Below, piece by piece: positions 1 to 10,124 of a stretch of 64,000 bases of DNA. The position numbers and the translations under genes are program-made. Numbering within the stretch: position 1 is the stretch's first letter; every line of letters begins with the position of its first letter. The DNA is from Gentiana macrophylla. Lineage: Eukaryota > Streptophyta > Magnoliopsida > Gentianales > Gentianaceae. The notes under the pieces are model-generated. The model saw nothing but the letters and a program-made list of their open reading frames with translations, made no database searches and was not told the DNA's origin. The stretch is from positions 47,881,947 through 47,945,946 of the forward strand of contig CM047806.1 in NCBI GenBank assembly GCA_026214975.1. Direction: 5' to 3'.

Positions 1-1290
1 CTGATGTTTGCTATGAACCCCTGATAACTGGAAGAGACATTAGTGTAAGAAATAACAGAATCAATAGAATAAGGAGATGTCCTCCTTTTTTCAGTACCAC
101 AAACATAATCAGTAAGATAGGATGGTGGATGTCTGTGTCTAGTAGGTCTTGCAATCACATGATCAAGATTATTAGGAATGTCTAAATCCCTATTTTGATT
201 GACTTGATCAGTGTTGTTTCCTGAAGTAGGAATAGGTGCAGGATTATGAATCACTGCATCATCCATAACAGGCACTGGTAAACATGGAGTATCAACATAA
301 ACACTTTCTGAAAAAGGAAAAATCTGTTCATGGAATGTTACATTCCTTGATACAGTTATTGATCTAGATGAAATATCCATAACCCTATATCCTTTAATGT
401 GAGGTTCATAACCAAGAAAAACAGATTTTGTACTTCTGTTGTCAAATTTATCTCTACCTTGTGAATAAGTAGAGACAAAACACAAACAGCCAAACACTTT
501 TAGATGATCATAGTTAGGTTCAGTGCCATATAATAAGAAATGTGGTGTTTTGTTGCCAAGCAAAGGTGTAGGAATCATATTTATTAAGTACACTGCATGA
601 CTGACACAATAGCCTTAGTATTCTATAGGTATGTTAGACTGTATTCTTAAAGCCCTAGCAACATTTAATATATGTTGATGTTTTCTTTCAATTAGACCAT
701 TTTGTTTAGGAGTTCTTACACATGATTTTTGATGAACTATTCCTTTCTTTCTATAAAAAGGCAACATGTGGAATTCAGCACCATGATCAGATCTGATGGT
801 CTTAATACACTTATCAAACTGAGTTTGTACAAAAGTACAAAATGCTTGAAGAAGACCATCAGTCTCTGATTTGGCTTTCATTAAAAAAATCCATGTAAAT
901 CTTGTGTAATCATCAACAATGGATAGAAAACATGTTTCACCATTCACAGTAGAAACTCTATTAGGTCCCCAAATATCAACATGAATCAAATCAAAACAAT
1001 GAGTAGTAAAAGAAACACTGACAGGAAATGAAGGTTTCTTTTGTTTGGCTAATGGACAAATCATACAATCATTATTTGGTAACTTGATTCTGGAATCTAT
1101 GGATCAGAAAGTCTTAATTCTTTGTAATGAAGGATGTCCTAGCCTAAAATGCCACAAAGATGGACTCATAAAAACACAAGAATTACAAACTTGACTCGCA
1201 TCTATCGATTGTAAGAAGTTTTGGCATCAAAGAAGAAGCAAATATAAGCCATCCTTTTGTTTAGCTAAACCAGTCCTCCTCATAGTTCGT
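1..1290 (-). pseudogene. Copia integrase and linker (pol remnant)
   Basis: The best-preserved piece (1064 to 615) is the integrase core. It has the first acidic residue in HVDIWGP, the second in RSDHGAEF and the glutamate in the QNGLIERKHQ block, which together are the DDE catalytic triad. The knuckle-like pre-integrase region lies at about 1080-1290 in another frame. From 614 to 1 the minus strand encodes the proline- and serine-rich linker that joins integrase to reverse transcriptase, ending in a stretch that includes SYQGFIANI. Stops and frame changes between these parts mean no continuous pol is visible here. Confidence 0.82.
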
Positions 1291-1294
1291 GTTC

Positions 1295-2683
1295 TCAGAC
1301 AACAAAGACTGTCAGACCAAAAGAAACAGAAAAACCACTATCATGAGTGAGTTTCTTAACAGATACCAAATTATAAGTGAAAGATGGAATGCAAAATACA
1401 TTTTGTAAGCTAATATCCTCATTGATTTTAGCTTTGCCAATATGTGTGACTTGAACCGATGAACCATTTGGCAGTCTTACATATAAGTTCTCAGCAATTT
1501 TAACATCATACATTATTTTAAGTGAAAAAGAAATATGGTCAGTGGCCCCTGAATCTAATATCCAGTGTACCAAACTGCCAATGTTACCTTGCCCCTGAGA
1601 ATTACATCCAGCTGCCATAACTACTGAATTGCAATGAGGATTTGTAGCTTGTAAGCCCTGGATCAAGGAGAGCAAGTGATCATATTGTGACTGAGAAATA
1701 TGTCCAGGATCTGAAGCTGGTGGTTGTGCTGGAGAACCAACTTCTGGGAAATCTTGACAACCATCTGCAACTACATTATTAGCAACAGGACCTGTGCCTC
1801 TCCCATAAGGCTTGAAATTAGGTGGAAAACCAAATTTCTTGTAACACCTATCAATTGTGTGCCCTTCCTTTCCACAGAATGTGCATACAGGCCTCTTAGA
1901 ACTGCCCTGTATATACCTACCATTTCCTCTTCCTTGACCCCTACCTTGAGGAAGATATCTATTATGCTGACTTGATACAGCATTACAATCCATAGCAGGA
2001 ACAGGGAATTGTGAGGCAGTAGCCAAGATTACAGAATCAGTACTAGCAGCATTGTAATCTAATTGCTGCTCATGATTCAAAGCCATTACAAACGCAGTTT
2101 TAATGTCAGGCAAAGGTAAAGTCATTAGAACCTGTGATTTAACTGTACTGAAGTTTCCATTCAATCCTTTCAAGAATCTTGTAGTGTATGCCTCATCATA
2201 ATATTGCCTTATAATCTGCAATGCAGGACATGTACAGGGAGGAATGGGCCTCAGTACAAGATATTGATCCCACAATGACTTGAGCTTGGTGTAATAGTCT
2301 GTAACTGACAGATTGGCCTGCTTGGTTTTCTCTATCTCTTCTTCAAGATTTGAAAGCTTGTATGCATTCTTCCTTCCAAATCTGTCTTGCAAATCAACCC
2401 AGATTTCACGAGCTGTATCAAAGTAAATGACGCTCTCAGCAACTGTAGGTACCATCGAATTGATCAACCAAGAATGGACAAGATCATTCAACTGCATCCA
2501 ATTCGAATACCCTGCATCTTCAACAGCAGGCATGGTGGATGAACCATCTACAAAACACAATTTACCACGAGAAGATAACACCTTCGTGATAGCTCTTTTC
2601 CAGTGATTATAATTGTCAACTCCCTTTAACAAAGGTTGAACCAGAACAAGACTAGGATTATCATTTCCAGAATTTGCAGCCAT
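1295..2683 (-). CDS. Copia gag plus aspartic protease (truncated polyprotein)
   Basis: This 462-residue frame encodes the capsid and protease part of a copia polyprotein. Residues about 10-210 fit the plant copia gag family (UBN2/Retrotran_gag), beginning with a Met that follows a short leader 80 bp from the primer site. Near residues 265-280 is a CCHC zinc knuckle (CTFCGKEGHTIDRC), which binds the element's RNA. Near residue 375 is the protease active-site motif WILDSGATDH. The frame stops soon after the protease, whereas an intact copia polyprotein would continue into integrase. The stop is therefore probably a frameshift, with pol continuing below 1290 in other frames. I see no host function. 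Confidence 0.9.
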   Translation of the reverse strand: MAANSGNDNPSLVLVQPLLKGVDNYNHWKRAITKVLSSRGKLCFVDGSSTMPAVEDAGYSNWMQLNDLVHSWLINSMVPTVAESVIYFDTAREIWVDLQDRFGRKNAYKLSNLEEEIEKTKQANLSVTDYYTKLKSLWDQYLVLRPIPPCTCPALQIIRQYYDEAYTTRFLKGLNGNFSTVKSQVLMTLPLPDIKTAFVMALNHEQQLDYNAASTDSVILATASQFPVPAMDCNAVSSQHNRYLPQGRGQGRGNGRYIQGSSKRPVCTFCGKEGHTIDRCYKKFGFPPNFKPYGRGTGPVANNVVADGCQDFPEVGSPAQPPASDPGHISQSQYDHLLSLIQGLQATNPHCNSVVMAAGCNSQGQGNIGSLVHWILDSGATDHISFSLKIMYDVKIAENLYVRLPNGSSVQVTHIGKAKINEDISLQNVFCIPSFTYNLVSVKKLTHDSGFSVSFGLTVFVV

Positions 2684-2764
2684 TGAAAACTGTCAAGAAG
2701 CTGATGAAGAATCTTCGAATCAAACGGAATAACAGGAAGATTTAACAACGGAAACTTATCGATT

Positions 2765-2776
2765 GCTCTGATACCA
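2765..2776 (-). promoter_or_regulatory. Primer-binding site (tRNA-iMet)
   Basis: The minus strand reads TGGTATCAGAGC directly next to the LTR. This is the complement of the 3' end of plant initiator-methionine tRNA, the usual primer of copia elements. Confidence 0.95.
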
Positions 2777-3096
2777 TGTTGAATTTATGCAAACAAACTA
2801 GAATGATCAAGATCAGAAACTATGAAGATCAAACAGGAAGAATTAATGGCGAAGAACAACTGCAGAATTTGAAAACAGAAAAAGGCGGGAAAATTCTTAT
2901 TCAATCATTTTGGGAATTGTTGATCATACAATGAAATGAAACTTGCAGAGCTCTAATTTACAACTACTAGATCAGTATATATAAGCCCAATCGCTTGTAA
3001 CAGATCAGAACAAACTCCAACCGCTCTTTCTCTCTTGTGTTCGATTTAAATGCTCCAATGACCAAAAACTCCTTCCAGCCTATGTATACTTCAACA
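2777..3096 (-). repeat. 5' LTR of the copia element
   Basis: The 320-bp segment starts TGTTGAA and ends TTCAACA on the plus strand, a perfect 7-bp inverted terminal repeat of LTR type. It abuts the primer-binding site. A TATA-like stretch lies at about 2975-2983, correctly placed for minus-strand transcription. The partner LTR is outside the window, so the outer boundary rests on the inverted repeat alone. Confidence 0.82.
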
Positions 3097-3370
3097 AAGT
3101 CAACTCAAAGAATAACAAATCGTTCTCTTTTCAAATTGATACTACTTATGCTATATGTTGCATGAGAGCTCAAACGCATATACATAGCATAAAAAGACAA
3201 TAATTCTCGCACTCGCTTCATATCGCAAAAACATGGATCTAATTTCAAAAGCCTAAACTATTTATACAGATGCATGATCAAGCAGGAATGTTGAGAGAAA
3301 GATGAACATCTGGAAACAAAAAGGTCAATTGAAAAAAAAACCCCTCTTCTTTCCAAATTGATGATACTTA
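3097..3370. other. Non-coding spacer between copia LTR and Harbinger element
   Basis: No gene is recognised. A 25-bp stretch near 3124 recurs imperfectly just before the Harbinger insertion (about 3340-3370). The latter carries the TTA used as the target site. Confidence 0.5.
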
Positions 3371-3399
3371 GGGCAACTCCAATAGAGGGGGTCAAAACC
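3371..3399 (+). repeat. Left terminal inverted repeat (Harbinger)
   Basis: About 28 bp, matching the inverse of 7075-7102 at about 25 positions. TTA precedes it at 3368-3370. Confidence 0.92.
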
Positions 3400-3799
3400 T
3401 TTTTTTGACCCCTATCGGAAGGTACTAGCATCTCCAATAGAAAGAATTGATAGGTATCAAAATTAGGTATGGTATCAAGGGAGGTACCAAATATGGTACC
3501 TAGCTTAGTACCACAGAAAGTGATAACACGCACCTGAAAAATGGAAGTAGGCAATTTTTTTTTTGCTTTTTCCTCCTGCAATGTGTTGTCACATGAATGT
3601 TTCCATGTCCCCTTTGCAATTAATTGTTTTTTATACCCAACGGTTACATTTCATATTAATTAAAAAAAATTGAAACAAGTATACCAACGGTATTTGTATA
3701 CCAACCAACAGCTATTTTTTTAATTCTATATATATCACACACAATACATTTTAATTATCACATTAATTTTATCAAAAATTTTAATTTTTCTCTTAAAAA

Positions 3800-4719
3800 T
3801 GGCACCAAATCACGATCCGATGGTTGGAAAATTGAAGAAGACGAGGCTCTTTGTCGAGCTAGATTGATTTATGGAGGCGATCCTAATTCGGGATTAACCA
3901 AAGAGAGTCAACAATGTGGGAAAAATTGTACAACATTTTGAAGCCAATCGGCCGGCCGGAAATATTCCAAGAGATCAAAAAAGTTGTTCCAAGACGTTGG
4001 AAAAAATCAACAAAGAGTGCATGTTGTATAAGCGGCGGTTATCAAAGCTCAAAAATCGAACAAGTGGTCAAAACTACACCGATGAGGTAATTATTATACT
4101 CATTTACGCAAGTTATCAAATTTTTCGTTGTTAAACTATAAATGTAGTTAAACTAGATAGTTGAATTAAATAAATAAAATCGTTTGATTCGCTTCGGATG
4201 CTCTTAATGGATTCCTATTACCTAGCCGCCACCAATAAACCTCTTAAGCTTCCCCATTGTTGGGCTTTGTTGAAAGACCACCAAAATATCAAAATGCTCC
4301 GTGTGATAGTTCGGGTGAATCTTGATGATGATGACACACCTAGGTCTTTAGGTGGTACTAGTTCATCAACCATGCCTATTGGAACGAAAAATAAAAAGGC
4401 GGCAAAAAAAAAGGAATTGGAGTGTTCAAAACGATCGGACGAGTTTTTGACCTATGTAAAAGAAAGAGATACTCAAAGAAAAATCGAGCGGGCTATGGAA
4501 TGGCAAAGTTACGAAGATATGCAAACAATGCAAGTGGATACAAGCATCTTCACCCCAAACAAGAAAAAATATTGGGAAAAGAAACAAAAAGCTATAATTG
4601 ATCGTGAGATGGCCGATGTATGTCCAAGTCCAACTCCGTCACCACTCATGAATGCAAGAACGGCTGGGATCTCTTTCCGCCACCTACCGAGACTCAATGG
4701 ATTTTCGACGGGAAAATGA
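3800..4719 (+). pseudogene. Harbinger accessory Myb/SANT-like protein
   Basis: In PIF/Harbinger elements this protein binds the transposon ends and brings the transposase into the nucleus. The conserved start of the Myb/SANT-like domain is readable at about 3823-3960 only by changing frame (motifs KIEEDEALCRA, GGDPNSG, MWEKLYNI). A long frame then runs 3916-4134, followed by an apparent intron of about 110 bp. A second exon (4198-4719) encodes HCWALLKDHQ, the GTKNKKAAKKKE basic block and a charged coiled C-terminal region, as in plant NAM-like/Myb-like transposon proteins. The frame breaks in the first exon suggest it is inactive as read. The intron boundaries are inferred. Confidence 0.75.
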
Positions 4720-4734
4720 TGATTAGCATGTTGA

Positions 4735-4965
4735 AGGATTTGATTTTCATATTTAGTTGTGTGTTTCGTTTTAATTTAAGTTGTGTGCGTTGTTTAAATT
4801 TTATTGTGTGTTTCGTTTAAGTTTTAGTTGAGTGCATTGTTTTAATTTTACTTGTGTGTTTCGCCTTAATTTTAAATGTGTTGTATGAAATTTTAAAGAT
4901 GTACTTTAAATGTGTTGTATTTAATTAAATTTCATTATAATTTTAAATGTGATTTAAGAAGAATA
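4735..4965 (+). repeat. Imperfect tandem repeats downstream of the Myb-like gene
   Basis: A unit of roughly 45 bp built around TTGTGTGTTTCGTTTTAATT recurs about four to five times with drift. It lies in the 3' untranslated space between the two convergent genes. Confidence 0.6.
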
Positions 4966-5333
4966 CAAATTACGTAACACAAGGCGAAAAATGACGTTAC
5001 ACACATTACTACAACAAAAACACATATTACGTAAAAAAAATTACGTTACACACATTACTACAACAACAACAATACATATTACATAACACACATTACAACA
5101 AAAACAACAACAACAAAACATATTACGTTAAACAATATGAGAAATTCTCAATTATTGAAAACATATTTCCTCGTTACTCTTCATCATTCATCTTCTTCTT
5201 CCATAAATGCTGCACTAGGTCTTTCTTTAGGCTTCTAGATATCACTTTGCATTTTAGTCCATTATACCTATCCATGAACCCTCGCATACGACTTATTCCA
5301 GTGCGTTCCACATCTGTTTCTATCGGAGGTCTG
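4966..5333. other. Space between convergent Harbinger genes
   Basis: The stretch 4975-5130 is rich in ACAACA and TTACGTAA-like motifs. It is followed by what is probably the transposase 3' end and 3' UTR. No further gene is seen. Confidence 0.5.
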
Positions 5334-6506
5334 TCATAAATCTGCTTTTATTTGGACGCGTTGGAATCTCATTTGGGTCAACCGAATCATCTCATCATCA
5401 TCGCGCTCATCTTCAACTATCATGTTATGTAATATTACACAAGCCATCATAATATAATAGAGATCCTCTCTGTCCCACCCACGAGCAGGTCCTCGAACAA
5501 TGGCCCAACGAGCTTGTAAAATTCCAAAAGCTCTTTCAACATCCTTTCGAAAAGCCTCTTGCATCTTGGCAAAATATTGTTCTATTGGTGTACCGGGATT
5601 AGATATGGTCTTCACAAAAGTGGACCATTCAGGGTATATACCATCAACTAAATAATAGCAATTACCATAATGTCTTCCGTTAACTTCATAGTCAACTTGA
5701 TGGTTTACACCCATACATACATCATCAAACAAAGGGGACTTGGCAAGGACATTGAGATCATTCAAAGATCCCGGAAATCCAAAGAATGCATGCCAAATCC
5801 ACGTATCATATGATGCCACTGCCTCTAGAATGATTGTCGCACGTCCTTTACATCCTGTGAATTGCCCTTCCCAGCCTTTTGGACATGCATTCCACCGCCA
5901 ATGCATACAATCGAGGCTACCTAACATCCCTGGGAACCCTCTTTCTTCAGCTTTGGCCAACAACCGATGCAAGTCTGCATAATTCGGACGACGTAAATAT
6001 TCATTCCCATACACATGAAATATGGATCGAGTGAACATTTTCAAAATATCTATGCTTGTTGATTCGGCTATGCCCCAAGTGTCGTCAAACAGATCCGCAA
6101 CCGTGCCATATGCTAGTTGCCTTATGGCACATGTGACCTTTTGCATTGTTGTAAAGTCGGGTCGACCGGTGGCATCACTCTACTGAACAAAATAGTTATT
6201 GTGGATGGAAACATCGCGCATGATCTTTTCACAAAGATGTCTATGCATTCTAAATTGAGAACGAAACAAATCCAGTGTGTACACACTTGGATTTGCAAAA
6301 TATTGCTGGTGTAATAAATTGTTTGCAGCCTCTCTATGACGACGTATGTATTTGCGTCCCGGAACAGAACCACCCCATTGAGATGATCCTCCCCCACGAA
6401 CATCTTCTTCTTGGGCAGTGAGCAGGGCCATAATTTCTTCATCTTCGTTACGAGTTTCTTCATCCTCACGATTGTATTTATCCAACAACATTTTCCCTTT
6501 ATCCAT
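5334..6506 (-). pseudogene. PIF/Harbinger DDE transposase (one internal stop)
   Basis: The enzyme cuts and rejoins the transposon ends. The N-terminal part (6506 to 6183) starts MDKGKMLL, has an acidic stretch and ends YFVQ. An in-frame TAG at 6180-6182 follows, and the same frame continues through SDATGRPDF into the catalytic domain (6146 to 5334). The DDE residues lie in GSLDCMHW, YYLVDGIYP and RKDVERAFG, in the order expected of the plant nuclease family DDE_Tnp_4. The C-terminal block CVILHNMIVEDE is also typical. Total length would be about 390 codons, normal for the family. Only the single stop breaks the frame, so the copy is either recently inactivated or carries a sequence error. Confidence 0.9.
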
Positions 6507-6635
6507 TGATAAAACAAGTGGAAAATCTTGTAAAAATAGTTTGGAGGATAGAAATTATATGTTTGATTACAATTGAAGATGAAGTGTAGAAAAATACTGT
6601 TAGTAGCTCCGTATATATAGAATAATTGCAATTGA

Positions 6636-6808
6636 AATCGAAAATATTATCCGTAATTCAACAATCCAATCAGAGTGTTACACTTGGCAGATCGAAAATA
6701 TTATCCGTAATTCAACTAGCCAATCAGAGTGTTACACTTGGCAGATCGAAAATATTATCCGTAATTTAACTAGCCAATCATAGTGTTACACTTGGCAGAT
6801 CGAAAATC
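6636..6808. repeat. 54-bp tandem repeat, three copies, inside Harbinger
   Basis: Three head-to-tail copies with 54-bp spacing share GATCGAAAATATTATCCGTA and TGTTACACTTGGCAG. They lie just upstream of the transposase start and could hold promoter or transposase-binding sites. Confidence 0.9.
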
Positions 6809-6939
6809 TTAAATGGTATATTAGATTTATTTTATATATTTTTTCATACGATATTATATAAAAGTTTTTTAAAAAATTAGTGTATAAAAAATATTATTAA
6901 CAAACTAATTAAAATACAAGAAAAATTATTTTGATATAT

Positions 6940-7080
6940 GAATTTGATACCTATTGTTGGAGATGTTATTTATAGGTACCAAAATTTGATTTTGATACCT
7001 ATTGTTGGAAATAAAAATTTGATACCCATATGAATAGTGTCAATAGGTATCAAAATTTGATTTTGATACCTATGGGTTTG
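6940..7080. repeat. Subterminal short repeats of Harbinger element
   Basis: The motif TTTGATACCTATTGTTGGA or close variants occur three to four times before the right end. Related GGTATCAAA and GGTACC words occur inside the left end (3445-3500). Subterminal repeats of this type are candidate binding sites for the Myb-like protein or the transposase. Confidence 0.7.
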
Positions 7081-7102
7081 ACCCCATCCAATGGAGTTGC
7101 CC
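7075..7102 (-). repeat. Right terminal inverted repeat (Harbinger)
   Basis: Inverse partner of 3371-3399. TTA follows it at 7103-7105. Confidence 0.92.
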
Positions 7103-7114
7103 TTATGAAACATG

Positions 7115-7795
7115 ACACCTTGTACTTGTGCTGCATTGCCTGTGTATAGAGAACAAAATGAAACTGGATCGTGTCATTAGGTTTCTTAAAGGGTCAAATG
7201 ATGTCTCTAGCAATGTTAGATCACAAGTGTTAATGGCATAACCTATACCAGACATTGGAACTGTTTTTAACATGGCTTTACCGCATGAGATTCAGCTGAA
7301 TTACTTAGATATGGGTGCTGACAAGGTTATTTTGAGTACTCAGTCTTCTGGTTTTAGGCAAAATGTTCAAGAATCTGTTTCTTTGGCAACTGGTAGAGGT
7401 TTCTCTGGAAATTCAAAGAAACCACAATGTACTTACTGTGGAAAAGAGAGACACGCAATTGACAAATGCTATAAAAAATATGGTTATCCAAATGGCTCTA
7501 AAGGCAGGGGCAGAGGCCAAATCCAAGCTAATCATGTTAGTCTAGATCAAGGGTTTGTCCCAAGAACAGAATATTCAGTTGATCCTCCTCTTCCAAGTTT
7601 TGACACACAAAGGGCTGATTCTGTGCAAACCAGTAACAATACTATGACCAAAACACAATATGAGCACATAATGGATATGTTGAGAAATGTGCACATTACA
7701 GATTCTACCAACACCAATCAAGCAATAGCACTAACCGCAAATGTTCATACATCCACTTCTGAACTGTATACAAGCAAACCACCCAACATACCTGA
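7115..7795 (+). pseudogene. Copia gag fragment
   Basis: The plus strand encodes the second half of a copia gag. The readable motifs are RVIRFLKGSNDV, SNVRSQVLMA (then a stop) and a frame from 7272 with MALPHEIQLNYL. A CCHC knuckle follows at about 7429-7470 (CTYCGKERHAIDKC), then a glycine/arginine-rich tail. It resembles the gag at 1295-2683 in layout but differs in sequence, so it is a different element. No LTR, protease or pol follows; coding resemblance ends near 7795, where an F-box gene fragment starts. Confidence 0.85.
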
Positions 7796-7796
7796 A

Positions 7797-7955
7797 AAAA
7801 AACAATTTCACTGTTTCTTGAAATGCAAAGAACCCTTTTCATGCCATAGGGCTTTGCAGGATGAACACTACCATCACAAAGAATAGAAACTTATCCATCA
7901 CCCACAAATCCAATTTCCTACTATAATAATCACGAAGCAAAGAAAGACGGAGTCC
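7797..7955 (-). pseudogene. Partial copy of an F-box/FBA gene
   Basis: About 150 bp align with the F-box gene downstream (about 8545-8730). Shared words include TTTCTTGAAATGCAAAGAAC and ACTTATCCAT with matching spacing, in the same orientation. The fragment has several deletions (for example the part matching 8620-8665 is shortened), so it cannot encode protein. It abuts the copia gag fragment, which suggests a recombination or gap-repair junction, or a second gene copy broken by the retroelement. Confidence 0.75.
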
Positions 7956-8417
7956 TAATCTGATTGCTCCCTATTCAAACTTTGTAGCCAAAACAAGTTT
8001 TCCTGCAGCAATAAAAAAAAAACCATATTGAAGAAACCTAGCGAAATGACGACGCAAATATATTGTGGGGACATTCTTTCATGGATCAGGGACCTACCTA
8101 CATGTCAATCCACAGAAAATCAATAATCATGCTAAACAAATTCATAAACATTGATCACATTAACATAGTATGATGGTATGAAGAAACAATGGAAAAAGAC
8201 ATCTTAGAACATCCCCATTTCATTTCTTTCATTTCATTTCATCCACCTGCAAGACTTGTCAATATGCAAGCAGCATCTAACTTACTACATTAAAGATTAG
8301 AGATTCCATTCTTACAAGAGAAAGAAAGGCAGATGCTTAGAACATTGTCTTAAAATCATTTCGGAACCGAAACTAACCACATTCACAACATTACACCTAC
8401 TAGCCTACTACGTGGCA
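7956..8417. other. Region 3' of the F-box gene
   Basis: No gene is recognised. The part nearest 8417 is presumably the 3' UTR of the F-box gene, which is transcribed from the minus strand. Confidence 0.4.
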
Positions 8418-10124
8418 TTACAAAGGAACCATGCTTTCAACATACACAAAGACGTCACAGATCTGACTGAAACCACCCAGCTGAATACTCTTAAAATTTT
8501 TGTCCTTGGAACGCCAAACCTCCAAACCTGAATCATTTACGAAAACAATTTCGCCATTTCTTGAAATGCAAAGAACCAAGTTTGCGCAATAGGGCAATGC
8601 ATTTGGAGGAGGAACATCTCCATAAGAAAGAGAAATCACTTTAGACCAAGATTCTTCAACTCCAAACTTATCCATTATCCACAAATCTGCTTTCGCTGAG
8701 AAATTATGACAAAGCACAGAAGGATGCCCATTCAACACTCCCATTCCCCAATTAAAATGACCACATTCATAACATGGCCCTCTCACTTCTTCATACTTCT
8801 CACTCACCATATCTAAACAAACAATCTTCTTGTTATCCTGACTAAAAAAAGAAAATTCTTGGGAAACCCAAAAAATCTTGCCATTAGCATACTTTCCGTT
8901 TTTGGTAATAATCCCACTCTTTAAATCTTCAATTCTCCTCCATGAATCCGCCTGGAGACTATATACCCAGTGTTCACTGCTAACTCCAGGAACAAACATC
9001 ACTTCCACGACTTTGTAATCATCATTTAACTCATCATACCCGAATCCATAGGCAACAAACAAACAATCTTTCAAAACGGGTAAAAGCTTAGATTTTCTCA
9101 AACCTGGATTCCACACATACAAACCTATGTTGCACACACACGGACACGGACACGTCGCACGACACGACACGGACACGGCGATATGGCTAATTCCAAAATT
9201 CAAGGACACGACACGCCACCGACACGGTATATATATATATATATATATAAATATTTGTAAACATCTGAAAAAAAAACAGACAAAATAAGATATGAATTAT
9301 ATAATAAATATCTAAAATATATATTCGACCTTTATACGGTATCAAAAGAAATTGTGATTGACCTTCGAAATATTACAAATTTTGAAAATGATTGTTTATC
9401 AAAAAAAAAAAAAAACATATAAACTTGATACGTCGTATTATTTATTTAATTATTATAAAAATGAAAATCGTGTATTTTAACGTTTCCATTAAAGAAAAAA
9501 ATTAAATAAAGGAAAAAAATTTAAAAATCGGGTTTAGAGTGTTGGTGCCGTGTCGGGAAATGTCAACAGTGTGTCGGATATTTAAATTTTAAATAATATT
9601 AATTTAATCGGCCGACACGTGTCGGACACGGTGTCGGAGCGTGTCGTGTCGTGTCTTGTGTTGGACACGACGCACGGCGACCAGATTGAAGTGTCGGTGC
9701 ATCATAGATACAAACTCTTTTGACAGTTTCCGGCGATAGATAAACAAACCAACCCATTAACAATACCAACAATCTTAACAGACACGCCGGGCTGCTGAGA
9801 CGGGTATTCAATATCGGAAATATGGGCAGAAGGCTCATGCAAAACAGAATAAAGAGAACATTGTTGTTTCATACCGGAATTAGGAGACTGAGTAGTGAAT
9901 AAGACCTGCTGATTATTGGAATGCTTGCCCTCCCTTGAAGATGTGGAGAAATGGGACCTGGCAAATTGTGGGCTTGAGATCATAGACAGCCATAGTTTTG
10001 ATACGCACTTAAATCTCATAAGGGGTTTCACCGGAAGATGCACAAGGATTTCTGTAATCAGATCTTGAGGAAGTCGACCAACAGTTGCAGGTTCTGAGTT
10101 TGAATTTGGAGAAGTTTCCACCAT
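8418..10124 (-). CDS. F-box protein with F-box-associated (FBA) domain, split by a hAT element
   Basis: Plant F-box/FBA proteins are substrate adaptors of SCF ubiquitin ligases. Exon 1 (10124 to 9716) starts MVETSPNSN and has the F-box at about residues 18-60 (LPQDLITEILVHLPVKPL, then RFKCVSKLWLSMI). The C-terminal part (9124 to 8418) starts in the classic FBA entry LYVWNPGLRKSK and continues through HWVYSLQADSWRRIEDL to a stop at 8418. Between them lies a 583-bp hAT-like insertion with an 8-bp duplication. Removing the insertion plus one duplication copy keeps the frame and gives 371 codons, a normal length for the family. The removed segment would begin GT and end AG, so splicing could do this. 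No other stop or frameshift is seen. Whether the gene is expressed is unknown. The substrate is not predictable. Confidence 0.88.
9125..9707. mobile_element. Non-autonomous hAT-type element in the F-box gene
   Basis: The 583-bp element starts CTATGTTGCAC and ends GTGCATCATAG (an 11-bp inverted repeat with one mismatch). It is flanked by perfect 8-bp duplications ATACAAAC at 9117-9124 and 9708-9715; 8 bp is the hAT signature. Both ends carry many GACACG/CGTGTC hexamers, the kind of subterminal repeat hAT transposases bind. The centre is AT-rich with a TA microsatellite (about 9227-9249). It has no coding capacity for a transposase. Confidence 0.93.

Larger units (their letters stand above)
1..3096 (-). 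mobile_element. Ty1/copia LTR retrotransposon, 5' part (cut by window edge)
   Basis: Read on the minus strand, the order is 5' LTR (3096 to 2777), initiator-Met tRNA primer-binding site, gag with a CCHC knuckle, aspartic protease, integrase, and the linker that precedes reverse transcriptase. Protease and integrase before reverse transcriptase is the Ty1/copia order. The element leaves the window at base 1 just before reverse transcriptase, so the 3' half and second LTR are not visible. The frame breaks near 1295 and again between integrase and linker, so this copy is probably non-autonomous. Confidence 0.93.
3371..7102. mobile_element. PIF/Harbinger DNA transposon with both genes
   Basis: The 3732-bp element starts GGGCAACTCCAATAGAGG and ends in its near inverse (CCATCCAATGGAGTTGCCC), flanked on both sides by TTA, the 3-bp target duplication typical of PIF/Harbinger. 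Inside are the two genes this superfamily needs: a Myb/SANT-like DNA-binding protein on the plus strand and a DDE transposase on the minus strand, in convergent order. The space between them is AT-rich. Decay is modest: one premature stop in the transposase and frame breaks in the Myb-like gene. Confidence 0.96.
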
